NCBI GenBank assembly: GCA_963931865.1
Contig: OZ007512.1
Span: 248,001 to 312,000 of the forward strand
Direction of reading: 5' to 3'
Origin: Axinella damicornis
Taxonomy: Eukaryota > Porifera > Demospongiae > Axinellida > Axinellidae
DNA: 64,000 nucleotides
Shown here piece by piece: positions 40,016 through 50,700 of this stretch. The notes under the pieces were generated by a model that saw only the letters and a program-made list of their open reading frames with translations, did not search any database and was not told the origin of the DNA. A program made the translations under genes and the position numbers. The number at the start of each line of letters is the position of its first letter. Within the stretch, counting starts at the first letter, position 1.

Positions 40016-41456
40016 ACCACATTTATGCCAAAATCGATGGAAATTGCCGAGCAAGACCTTTCTACTGTGGAGCCCAGACACGGCCATGCTGTTTGCGCCC
40101 TCTGGGTACACCCACCCACCTCCCTTGTCCCGCCCTTTCTGCTGTCGCAGAACCTATCTCCCAAGGACATTGCCGGAAGTCACATGACGAAGCTGAAAGT
40201 ATTATGACGACATTTGGCGCTATGGGCCCTAAATGGTTAAAGCAAAATATCACTACACCTATTGTTGAGAAACCTCACTAGGTTGGTGTGTAAATGGGAC
40301 GAGTTTGAACAAGCCACATGCAGTCATGGAAATACGAGGACAAGCACCCACTAATAGCATCACAGAGCCCCCTCCTATTGCGGCACAGTGCCCCCTCCTA
40401 TTGACACAGTGCCCCCTCCTATTGACACAGTGCCCCTTCCTATTGCGGCACCATGCCGCCTCCTATTACGGCACAGTGCCCCCTCCTATTGTGGCACAGT
40501 GCCCCCTCCTATTGCGACACAGTGCCCCCTCCTATTGCGGCACAGTGCCCCCTCCTACTGCGGCACAGTGCCACCTCCTATTGCGGCACAGTGCCCCCTC
40601 CTACTGCGGCACAGTGCCCCCTCCTATTGCGGCACAGTGCCCCCTCCTATTGTGACACAGTGCCCCCTCCTATTGCGGCACAGTGCCCCCTCCTATTGCG
40701 GCACAGTGCCCCCTCCTATTGCGGCACAGTGCCCCCTCCTACTGCGGCACAGTGCCCCCTCCTATTGCGGCACAGTGCCCCCTCCTACTGCGGCACAGTG
40801 CCCCCTCCTATTGCGGCACAGTGCCCCCTCCTACTGCGGCACAGTGCCCCCTCCTATTGCGGCACAGTGCCCCCTCCTATTGCGGCACAGTGTCCCCTCC
40901 TATTGCGGCACAGTGCCCCCTCCCATTGCGGCACAGTGCCCCCTCCCATTGCGGCACAGTGCCCCCTCCTATTGCGGCACAGTGCCCCCTCCTATTGCGG
41001 CACAGTGCCCCCTCCTATTGCGGCACAGTGCCCCTTCCTATTGCGGCACAGTGCCCCCTCCTATTGCGGCACAGTGCACCCTCCTATTGTGGCACAGTGC
41101 CCCCTCCTATTGCGCCACAGTGCCCCCTCCTATTGCGGCACAGTACCATCTCCTATTGCGGCACAGTGCCCCCGCCTATTGTGGCACAGTGCCCCCTCCT
41201 AGTGCCAAGCTCTGTCTGTGTGTGTCAGTTCATTTACTTTGGAGAAATGCATGTCCAATGTTTCATATATTAGGTAGCACGACTCTTACCTGGCTGTTAG
41301 AGAGGGGTGGAAAAAGTTGCTCAGAATCCGGTTTGAATCTCCTCCCTTCTCCTGTCCTGTTGCTCTCTGGCCATACTGGAACACGGCCATCAGGACAGCC
41401 AGGGATTGGAGTAGGACCAACCTCTTCCTCATCTTCACGTCCCACATTCTGACAGG
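37549..41456 (-). CDS. Gene 2: compact signal peptide - 2A - Death gene, 261 residues
   Basis: Four exons are 41290-41456 (X; ATG at 41445-41447), 38825-38996 (Y), 38378-38531 (2A) and 37549-37850 (Death, stop at 37549-37551). Coding lengths 158+172+154+302 make 786 bases, exactly 262 codons. Phases 2, 0 and 1 all match. The 2A proline is residue 161. Skipping would release a 160-residue signal-bearing peptide and a 101-residue Death protein starting P-Q-T-V-L. It is the smallest complete member of the family here. The X-Y intron contains the 40368-41210 minisatellite and the 35-bp repeat. Without skipping, the Death domain would stay fused to the secretory part. Splicing is inferred from sequence alone. 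Confidence 0.75.
38378..38531 (-). CDS. Gene 2 exon 3: 2A-like exon
   Basis: The acceptor is atactcctcttcag|GCAAG and the donor is GGACCCC|gtgagtac. It encodes 51 residues: ARGVWCYCSHKLYLYQLIL, then hydrophobic sequence, then LLMISGDVESNPGP. The donor again sits one base after the final Pro codon. Confidence 0.85.
38825..38996 (-). CDS. Gene 2 exon 2 (Y)
   Basis: The acceptor is ttcctctctctag and the donor is AGGACG|gtgagc. The frame IPLAGSAVGEWLAATARMN, then VRRRRTHQRYRGMPLRKM and LLLLIQILYTSGNRT is fixed by the phases on both sides. It combines an Arg-rich patch with a hydrophobic segment. Confidence 0.7.
39375..39795 (+). repeat. 35-bp tandem repeat, about 12 copies
   Basis: The unit gtaaccctttatcctttact followed by gtatttttgtttttt repeats almost without change. 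It lies in the Gene 2 X-Y intron, beside the 23-bp array. Confidence 0.95.
39796..40016 (+). mobile_element. Retroelement 3' end with ATCT microsatellite tail
   Basis: After the tandem repeat the sequence runs through ccgatgaggcatttcctgtt and gcaaattaaaattttatcta into (tcta)n. The layout is a unique 3' end followed by a short-unit tail, typical of LINE or SINE copies. No ORF is recognised. The stretch 40020-40260 is a relative of the 820-930 repeat. Confidence 0.55.
40368..41210 (+). repeat. 23-bp minisatellite array 2, about 37 copies, in the Gene 2 X-Y intron
   Basis: Same unit as array 1 (attgcggcacagtg, then ccccctcct), more homogeneous, with two short units lacking the cgg part near 40405-40430. 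The array ends at gtgccaagctctgtct and tcagttcatttactt, a flank also found after array 3. The intron is spliced out of Gene 2, so the array is transcribed as its G-rich complement. Confidence 0.95.
41290..41456 (-). CDS. Gene 2 exon 1 (X): start codon and signal peptide
   Basis: The acceptor is tgatttatttgcag, and nine noncoding bases precede the ATG at 41445-41447. The frame MWDVKMRKRLVLLQSLAVLM, then AVFQYGQRA has a basic start and a hydrophobic core, a textbook signal peptide, followed by a polar tail to LTA. The donor is GCCAG|gtaagagtc. The coding length is the same as in Gene 1. Confidence 0.7.
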
Positions 41457-42955
41457 CTGCAAATAAATCAGAATATTATTAAAACAGACTAGGAACTGCC
41501 ATCAGAGACGGAATAAATCTTCTATCACTGTCTCTAACGACATCACCGTAGCCATTCAAGTTAGCTTTGTGAGTGGTCTCCTTCCATGTTGTGGTCATCA
41601 AGGAGGTCGACTGGTCATTGCTCGTACGCTACACGGAAACCTGCCTAGGTCTCTAGTGACCAGACATTATTTCTCCTGTGAGACTAAGGATGTATTCAGC
41701 CCTGCCCCAAAAATTCAGAAGGGATACTTTCGTGTCCTTCGAAGGGGACATTATGCTGTCGGTCCAGGGTGGACCTGGTTTAAACACGCTCTGCCTGCTC
41801 TAGGCCCTCGTTAGCCACCATAATTAAACCCCTCACTGGCCTCAGGGGTAGTTAAGACTAGAGAGTTGAACCTACCTACGGGCTAGGCAGAATGGTAGCT
41901 CTCCCGGCCACCATACGGTGGCGCAAGTAACTGGAAGCGGTACAATCTGTCAATCATATGCAGCCACATTTGAAACTATATACATTGTATAAGGCTCGCC
42001 CCCTTTTTATTTATCGTTACGTAATGCTAACTTAACGTAAACACATAAACGTACGAGTACGGGCCAGCACGGTAGGCGTGGCTGCCTGGTATCCGGCTAG
42101 TGCTCAGAGCTATTTCAGCGGTCTAACTGACTGTAATTGTTGTGGGTTACTTTACCCTCCTACACTTCAGTGCTGGAGACTGTTCAGGAGATTGAGACAC
42201 GACATATCCTCCAGTCAGTACCAAAATGAAGTGCAGCAGAACAAGACTGACAGACTCAGAGCAATTGGGTGGGTGTGCTGAGTGAGTTATGTTCAGTTGT
42301 AGCTAACTGATTCATTCACTATGCATGTTTGGCAGCATGGTTTTCAACTTTCCTAGCCCCCACATCCAGTGGCCTGTAGGCTGTATATGCAAACGCCTAG
42401 TACAAGATAATGTCAATCTCAGTCCCAACCAACCAGCGTGGATCGCTTCCAGTATCACACACAGGGTAGGAGGGTCTGGTGACTCTCCTAGCTCCTTCCC
42501 AGTGTGTGATACTGGAAGCTGGGGGGTGGCCTATACTATAGGATATGCATTCGTAGGAAAGAAGCGGCAAGAGCTAGTGCAAGTAGTGTAGAATCACCAG
42601 ACCCTCATTCCTAGACCCTCATTCCTGTGTATGCTATCTGCACTAGCTAGGGTTGGTTTGGTCTGGGAACAAGACTAGTAGTGGGTCCACATAATTATAG
42701 TCTCTGGCTATTGGGACCAACTGTACCCTTCATCCTAAGATGGTCAGTTTCATTTTTTTTAAAATACAGCTCTTCTCAGGGCGGCAGCCTCACATAATAT
42801 TTATAGAATCCCTCAAAGACAGAACATTGGTGGACCAATACACAGGCATGGGGTGGAGTAGTTGGCCAATTGACTGTTCCCTTTCCTCCCTGCATGTGCT
42901 TGTCTTGCTGTTAGGTCCCATCTAAGCCAGACATATGGCAGAGCAGTCAGCTATA
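41457..42955. other. Intergenic repeats: no supported gene
   Basis: Contains probable 5' flank of Gene 2, the repeat copy at 41850-41985 (pair of 14690-14870), an inverted-repeat-rich stretch at 42420-42690 (agtatcacacacagggtagg mirrored near 42510), and a LINE 3' end at 42702-42752 (ggtcagtttcattttttt, as at 49915). A frame at 41569-41814 has no recognisable domain. Confidence 0.5.
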
Positions 42956-43026
42956 TAGAGTTGCCCAGCACTGTGAGGAAGCACAGTCTACCTGTGAGCT
43001 CAGACTAGCTGCTCATGTGATCTCAG

Positions 43027-43826
43027 GAAGTTCCCGGACGCTATGTTCTTCCTCGTGAAGGGAGTGGACCTTCAGACAGTCACTCTGGCTCACAACAGCC
43101 TGACCAAGATACCGGCCAAACTGGGAGCCAAGTTATCTACCATACCAGTGAGGAGTGTGCCAGTCACATGCTGTTGCTGAATAGTAGCTACAATGGTGGG
43201 TATACATCCCATGCAGTTAGTACTTCATCTCGCGGGTGTATCTCCGACACAGTGGCATCTCATGTGACATGATAACTAATCTAACCCACAAAATTCAGCT
43301 GCTCCTAATGAAGCCAAACCATGTAATGTTCATGCAGGGACCAATAGCATTTGTACTGCTGACTACTGCTGTATACACTGTAGAACTTGAACGTGTATCT
43401 ACTGTGATAATGTTATGAGTACGTAGACTACACTCAGAGTAGTCGCACAAAGACAGCAGCTTCATGTCACCACACACACATCCATACACACAGCCCTGGA
43501 TCTCTCCCACAATCAACTACCCTCCCTCGATCGACCCTGATGACCTCTCCCTCCTCCATCTCAACCTCTCCTCAAACCTCTTCCAGACCTTCCCCCTGCC
43601 CTGCGACTGATGCCTGCCCTCGTCACCATGGACCTGAGCTCCAACAGGCTCACGTACCGAGGTGCACGCTGAGGACCTGACTGCATTGCCAAATTAACTT
43701 GGAGAGTATGGATTTGAGGGGGAATCCCCTCAGACCTGAGGTGAAGGTACTGCTACAGTCGATGGTCAGAGTGAGGGTGACTACTGAATTCGAAGATCCA
43801 GAGGAAGAACAATGACGACCTATAGT
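43027..43826 (+). pseudogene. LRRC20-like leucine-rich repeat gene remnant, copy 2
   Basis: The acceptor catgtgatctcag leads to KFPDAMFFLVKGVDLQTVTL, then AHNSLTKIPAKLG and a donor at 43148. The second exon (from 43492) holds LDLSHNQLPSL, LSLLHLNLSSNLFQTF, VTMDLSSNRL and RGNPLRPEVK, ending VTTEFEDPEEEQ-stop near 43826, but in three different frames. One base lost before the donor also breaks the phase. It is a decayed gene, homologous to 16318-17180. Confidence 0.65.
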
Positions 43827-43829
43827 AAT

Positions 43830-44382
43830 TTGTGACAATCAATCTTATATAGCTGTATACGTACAATCAATTACAATAGTTGCATGGATGGAACGTGGCA
43901 TAATACTGACGACAGTACAAACTTGGGGAGAGTAGACTTGCATGCATGAGCGGGCCTGATTGAGGTGAAGGGCACTGCTATACAGTGTAATATATGTATT
44001 TGGTCAAGTGCATGAAAGATATAATTATAATCAAAGAACGATTTACAATCTACCTGTAGGTTATGAATTAGACTGTGCATACATGCACTGTTACATGTGC
44101 ACTGCTTGAAAGATTCATATGAACGCAACAGCTAGCTATATATAACTCAAATATAGTATAGTCATATAACAACCAACTGTAAAGACGTGTGCGTGAAGGA
44201 GAGGGGAGTACTTCACTTCAGGATGTCAGCTACGTAGTACCTAATAGATGAAGAAGTACAATGTCTTAAACAGCTACACAGATATAGCTGTATCATTCAG
44301 AGCTAGTTATAGCTGCAAGTAGTATGACTGGCCAGTCAAATAATTTTCCTGGTGACATTAATTGTGCTGCTGGCATGGCTTA
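43830..44382. other. Noncoding spacer shared with 17181-17734
   Basis: No gene is seen. Homologous words appear in the same order as in the spacer next to Gene B. This is the 3' flank of Gene 3. Confidence 0.6.
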
Positions 44383-44747
44383 CTACTTATCTCCATACAT
44401 GCTATAGACGCTGATACGTAGATGCTCCAAGTTTAACATCTGATCAGTTTCCACACCTCTTTGGCCTCGAAACTCCTCTTCCAGCTTGTCGGCAACTCCA
44501 GCTCCTCCAATTTCAACATCTTTTCTCAAGGCTTGACAGAGTTCTTCAAGTGTGCGATGTCCCTTCATTAGCCACCTGTAGAGGAGGTCCCTCAGGAAAG
44601 CTGGTGAAGTATTATTATGCGGTGTGCTCTGAATAGTAGCCACAAGCGATGTCATTCTAAGCTGATCTGCAAGTGGGACCCAGTGAGCAGCAACAGGTTG
44701 AATCAACTGTTTCAGGTCCCCCAAGTCGTCGCATGTGAGCAGGGTCG
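44383..44747 (-). CDS. Gene 3 exon 8: terminal Death domain
   Basis: The acceptor is cacatctaactgcag, phase 1. It contains TLLTCDDLGDLKQLIQPVAA, HWVPLADQLRM, AFLRDLLYRWLMKGHRTLEE and LCQALRKD. After VETD it runs 18 residues longer than Gene B because the stop is lost, ending SMYGDK-stop. The Gene B stop position reads Gln here. Confidence 0.8.
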
Positions 44748-47700
44748 CTGCAGTTAGATGTGTGCATAACACATGATTGTAGTGGAAATCTGAATAAGCA
44801 TTCTAGTGAACCATTGGACAACAACATCAGATGACAACATCAGATAACAACAAGATGCCGATGACAGCAACACCACATGACAACAACATTAGATGACAAC
44901 AACATCAGATGACAACAAAATCAGAAAGCTATGAAATGAGAGCAGCATGGAATACAGTGGCCTGGGAGAAAGGATAGGTTGGTTACCTGTTGCCTGGGGT
45001 TGGGGAACTTGTGGATCACATGCAACAGCACCATCTCCTTGGTCCTGATCGAATGAAAGAGAACGCAATACTATAACCACTGTGATACATAATCAGTAAT
45101 TTTCAACCTCTCGAAGAAGCTAAGAAACAAGGAGAATGCTATTAACCAGGCTCAGTCCCATCCCATCCCTATAAATTCTACATACATTATTTCAATGGGA
45201 TGGGACTGAGCCTGGTTAATGGCATTCTCCTTGTTTCTTATATCTTTTTCGAGAGGTTGAATAATTCCGAATGTGACAGGTCATCACTAAATCCTTTTTA
45301 ATTTTTGGGAGAAAATTTTTTACCTCTAGTACTATATATGTACCTGCCAATTTATACCTCATCACCACGTGGTTGCTAAGATTGTAGACATATAGCCACT
45401 CTTCACACCTGATAGGCGTACGTAGTCACAGTTCACACCTGATACAGCTCTTCCAAGGCATGTCACCTATTTTGTACACTACATCCAGCCCAAAGAGTGG
45501 ATGGGACATATATTTTCGAGTACACAATTAGTCTCGATTATATGCCCCCTCAAAAGTTTTGCTACATTTATGACACTGCCAAGGTTCATGTTCACAGTTA
45601 CAAAAGTACAAACGATCGCCAGTACTGTTCGTGGTCATCATGCGTGGTCTCCCTACATCAGCAAGAAAAGCTGACACTTCAGCTCGAGGGCCATGACAAC
45701 TTCGTTGTAGCCATCCTCAAGAACAGCAATACTGAACCATGGAACATTTCCTGGTAAGAGTGGCAGCGAGATGACTTTTACCGTTGGCGTCAACGGTGAC
45801 TACTCGATCTGAGAGACTATCTGCAAAGAGTTGCGCACGTGCAGGTTAGATATTCCAGAAGACGCTCACCAGGGGGCGTTATAACGAGTCAAACTACCCT
45901 GTGCAGGAAATTCGGCAAAAAAGAGGGGGAGGGCGTATTTTCCAAGGGGGCGTATTAGCGGGATACTACGGTATAAGTCTTCTATAGTCTTAGCAACCAC
46001 CTAGCAACGGGCTATAACTGTACATATGGGACTGCATAGACGGCTCTATCATCGTCAAATTTGCTCTGGGACCATGCCGTTCGTACCCCTGTTCAGGTCC
46101 GTTGAGGGACCACTTCAGATTTGAATACTGCGTTATTTCCTGTGTAGACTACACCAATGGGCACTCCTCTACGCAGGAGAATTGGCAAAAAACCAAATAC
46201 AACTTCAAGCGGTCCCACCATGGGCGAGCAAGCCATGTGGACACGGAGCAACCAGTCCCATATCTACAGGTGGTTTTTCCTGTGTCATCCAATTCACTTT
46301 GCATTAGGCAGTATTGCATGAATAGGAATAACACCCACAAGCAGTAGCCACTATAGCTACGTATTACTTCCATGAGCTAACCTTGAACCAGCTCTTGTGC
46401 TTGACTTCAAGGAGGAAGTCCTCCCCTTTGCAATGTGGCTTATGGAAGCATTGCATATCCACTGGTGCAGCTTCCACCATCTCTTCCTTCGTCAGGCAGA
46501 CAGCAGAGTGTGGCTGTCCTCCAGGCTGCAGACCACCAGGACAGTAGAAGCCAAATTGCCAGACAACATCTCTCATGTGGGGGTACTCAGAAGACACCTT
46601 ACATAGAGCTTTCCATAGCTGCTGGCGACAAGAGTTCAAGATGCTGAAATCCGTCACCTGTGGTGCTACCATAGGACTTGCTGGAAGGAGACGGAGCTCA
46701 AGGTAGCTAGGATGCTGACGAAGCTCCACCGACCTAGTTTGCTTGCGTGTTTGAATGACTCGAAACTGGATTCTATTACTAAACCGTTCTTCTTCTTTCA
46801 AGTCCCAGGTGTCAGACATCTTGACCACCAGTGCTGGAAACAGACCAAGAGGGACATAGCCAGTGGAGCGAGGGACAAACAGGAGGGGGGCGGGGTTGAG
46901 AGAAGAGAGAGCAGTAGGGTTACAAGCTTCACTGACCACAGAGGAGTCAGGTTGCAGAAGGCAAGGCATGAAGTATCTTCTGGTACCTGCTGCATTACGG
47001 ACACTCTTGTAGAGAATGTAGCAATCCTGGAGAAGAGCTACAATCTCTGATGTAGGGATGGGGTCAGTAGATTTAGTGGCACAGATGGTCTTCATTAGGT
47101 CATGGGGGATTTCCCCAGTGGCTCGAATTGACTTTGCAGTCTGAATGTGGCCGGGATTGCAGGCAAAGGCGAAGAGGAAGGTTCTTGTGACAGGGTGTAA
47201 GATGATGTTTGGGTCACAGATGACCTTGTCACAGAGACCTGGTACTGTAGGGTAGTACAGTAGAGTACCGTAGTGCTTGTGGATATAGCGAAGGATGCCA
47301 TCTTCCCACAGTAGCTCCTCCTTCCCTAGTAGCTCTTCCGTTTTGATGCCACAAGCCACTGCTACCTTCACACACTCCTCCACAGTGCACCATCCTGGCT
47401 CTCTCTCGTACTTGGCACGGAGGAGGAGGTGAATCAATAGCCATGCAGTTGCTATAGGCTCTGGCTGGAACCTGGTCTCGATGACGGTAAGGATGACTTT
47501 CCGTAGCTCATCAATATCCCCTTGATCCTCACTCATGTTGTCCAGAGTGGCTATGTACTTCCCCTCCTCAATTTGAAAGAGAATGTCACTCGCAATGAAG
47601 CTTTCTAAAGCTTCCTGAACAGATCTTTCGAGAGTAAGGACAGCTTGCTCTTTGGTCTGGTCAAGGTATGTCCCTACGAGCAGTGCGACAGGCTTCTCCT

Positions 47701-50700
47701 TGTTAGCTCCGGACTGGAGTGATGAGATACTGCAGAGTATGCACTGGAGGACCTCCCTTGCAGTGAACACTGACTCATACTTAATGGAGCTAGGACCCTC
47801 CCTCCCTCGAAACACAACATTATACGTCTTGTCAAGGTCATGGGTGAGGTTGAGGAAGATAAGATTGAGTGCTCGTCCTTCGAGCAGTAAGGGGAGGATC
47901 TCATGGCACTCGGGGTGACCTCCACAGTCCATCATATGGAGGATAGTCATGTCCTCAATTACCTTTAGCTTCTCCCTGACACTGTCCCAGTCTCGTGCCT
48001 TGACTAGGCTGGTCAGAATAGCTTGTTCTTCATCGAATGCAGACAATTGTGAAGTCAATACATTGTCATCTTGCTCTTGAGCAGCATCGCCGCTATCTAC
48101 ATCAAACTGGGAGGAACTGGAGGCCATGACAAGAGAGGCTGTGTTGTTAGAGGATGACTTGAGAATGCGACTATACAGATCCTGTCCCTGTTGCTCAAGA
48201 TCCTGGTACTTCCACTCAGGTTTTCCTCCCACACCGGTACCAGTAATCATCACCGACTGTTTCACTGTCGTTTGGTAGACTTCAACTGTCAGTGGTTTTT
48301 CAAAACCAGTGCTGGGGATTGGGGGATCACTTTGGTCAAGACACCGTAACTGGTTGGAGAGACGTAGCATTGTAGCGGTCTTCCCTGTACAGGGGAGGCC
48401 ACAGAAGAGCATCTTGAGTGAGTTCATTTTCAGACTACCTTGTTGCTGAATGTGTCGCTGGATCAGTCTTCTGTCCCTAGCAGCAACTGTAGGTGTAACA
48501 CACACGGCACACTAACACAGCAGTAGCAGATATTAGGTGAGTACCAATATGTGATCCGCACAGAAATTAGCATACAGCCTGCATTGCTACGTACTATTCA
48601 TAGCAAATGGCGACATTTGAAGCTGTCCTGTAGCTTCTGTCCGTTTCACTCCATCGACCTATTATAGCTTTCAACCGGATGAGTCACAAGAAGGGAGGCT
48701 AGCTAGCTAAAGTTATGTACTGAACACGTATGGGTACTCACAGTACACTGGAGGACAGGTAACATAAATAGAATCTCGCGTTTTCTGCGTGCTGTGTTTT
48801 GGCAACTGGATAACCGATTGCTTTGAAAATTGGTATGTGGCAAGTTTAACGTCTAAGCTAATAATATTTTGTAAAATCAGGAGCACATAATGACGTAGCG
48901 AGCGGAAGGAATGAAGGAGCATGAAACAACCACGCGAAAGATTAAAAATGGAAAACTTTCCCACGGTAGTTCTTCGTTACTATTTTTAGCATGGACGTGT
49001 ATCGTTGTTTTTCTGTGATGCCACGGGCCAAATCTCGATGGGAGAGAGAGAAGATAGTGTCCGTAAGTGTCGCGGGGTGTTTCCCAGCAGTCATGAACTC
49101 CAGAAAAGCAGAAGGGGTCGGAGACTCTACACAGTCAATTTGAAATGACCTCTCTCATCAAAAGACGACAGTACTTTAAATTATTGACTACTTTTAAATT
49201 CCTTAAAGGTTTCTCTTATTTTCCCGGTGGTTTTGTTATAGTTAGACTATGGCCTTGAGTGGTTTATGGGAAATAACCACGAGAGGCTGTTTATTTAGAC
49301 CACGAGGCGCAGCCGAGTGGTCTAAATGAACAGCCTCGAGTGGTTATTTCCCATAAACCACGAAAGGGCATAGTCTAACTGGCTTAGACTATAGCTACCT
49401 GAATTAGAGATCCTTGCACGCTCCAACACTCCAGAATGCGCTGAGCCATGGTCTAATTTCCATAAACGCTGAGTCATCATGCTCCAATTTCTATAAACCC
49501 ACAGCTGTTGCACGGCTGCATGGCTTCGGAATATAAACCACAGGCGGTGCCTTTGATTTGTATGGCTGCTATAGTCTAATTTGTACTTAGATTGTCTCCT
49601 AACCTTAGAACCTCTAATTGTTTTCAACTGTTACAACCCTTTGCTAAGTGTTCGTCTTTTTATAATTCTTTTTTTGTACAGTCTGTTTGTTTGTGGAATT
49701 CGTTGTCTAGTGATGTTGTTTGTAGCAGTAGTATTAGTACCTTTAAGACTAAAATTAAATCAATTTACTTATAGGTCTTGTGTAATTCTTTTTTGTTTGT
49801 GCCTTTTTTCCCCTTTTTTTGTTTGTGCCTTTTTCCCCCTTTTTTTTCTTTGTTCTTTTTTTTCGAAGTCCCCTAGATTAGCCTTGGGCTATGGGACCGA
49901 CTGAGCTCCTTCCCTTGTTGGTCAGTTTCATTAACAAAAAAAAACAAACAAACAAACAAAAAAAAAAAAAGGGGCGGTTATTTCCACTAGTCGAGACGCC
50001 CGCTTGACTGTGTGAAGCATCGTCATACAGCACTTTCTCGAGGTCTGTCACTATACCAGTATGTCATCCCCCTGCCTCACTACCATTGGAGTCTTGATAC
50101 TGGCCTTTTCTCTGTCTTCTAGTAGTCATCCTTTGTGAAGTCTCCGTATGTGTGTGAGCTAAAAATAGTAATGGGACTACCATGGAAAGTTTTCTATTTT
50201 TAATCTTTTGCGTGGTCGTTTCACGCTCCTCCCTTCCTTCCACTCTCTACCCCATTATGCGTTCCTGCTGGATATGTCGTCAGCGGGGCACCTATATTTG
50301 TATAAGTACATGTAGTGTGTGCAGGTAGGAAGAGAATTACTCGTGTAGTTCACCTTGTGAGAGCTGCTCTGATGTTTGTGGTGCTGGAGGATCACTAGAT
50401 AACGACGGGTTTTCCACACCTGCAGATGATATAAAAGGTATAACCTTGAGATGTATTATAGAAGAGTGTGAGATACAGTAAGAGGTGCATGTAAAAGCTA
50501 TTTGAAGATCTGGTTCATTGCCTACTGCAGGCTTGCTTTAGGTTAAAAGGTAGTGTTCCACCTACTGAGATTTTCTGATTCCAAAATATGTTTGCACAAG
50601 GATGACAGTTATTACAGGTGTGCCCAGCAATAAAAGGTTGGGGGGGAGAACATTGGCGGCAAAGTACGGAGGCGCGCAGCGGCCGCAAAACAGCCGCGGG

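Larger units (their letters stand above)
48872..50270. mobile_element. Element with about 100-bp inverted ends and nested insertions
   Basis: The left part (gcggaaggaatgaaggagc, acaaccacgcgaaagattaa, actttcccacggtag) is mirrored at 50160-50260. The interior holds a palindrome (49241-49379) and a LINE 3' end (49580-49971), so it is a composite. A related half end (ggactaccgtgggaaggttt) lies at about 54960. It occupies the intron between the Gene 3 linker and the Roc-COR exon. Confidence 0.6.

Noticed and set aside
41569..41814. Plus-strand 81-codon ORF upstream of Gene 2
   Set aside because: It has no recognisable domain, no second copy, and overlaps the presumed 5' flank of Gene 2.
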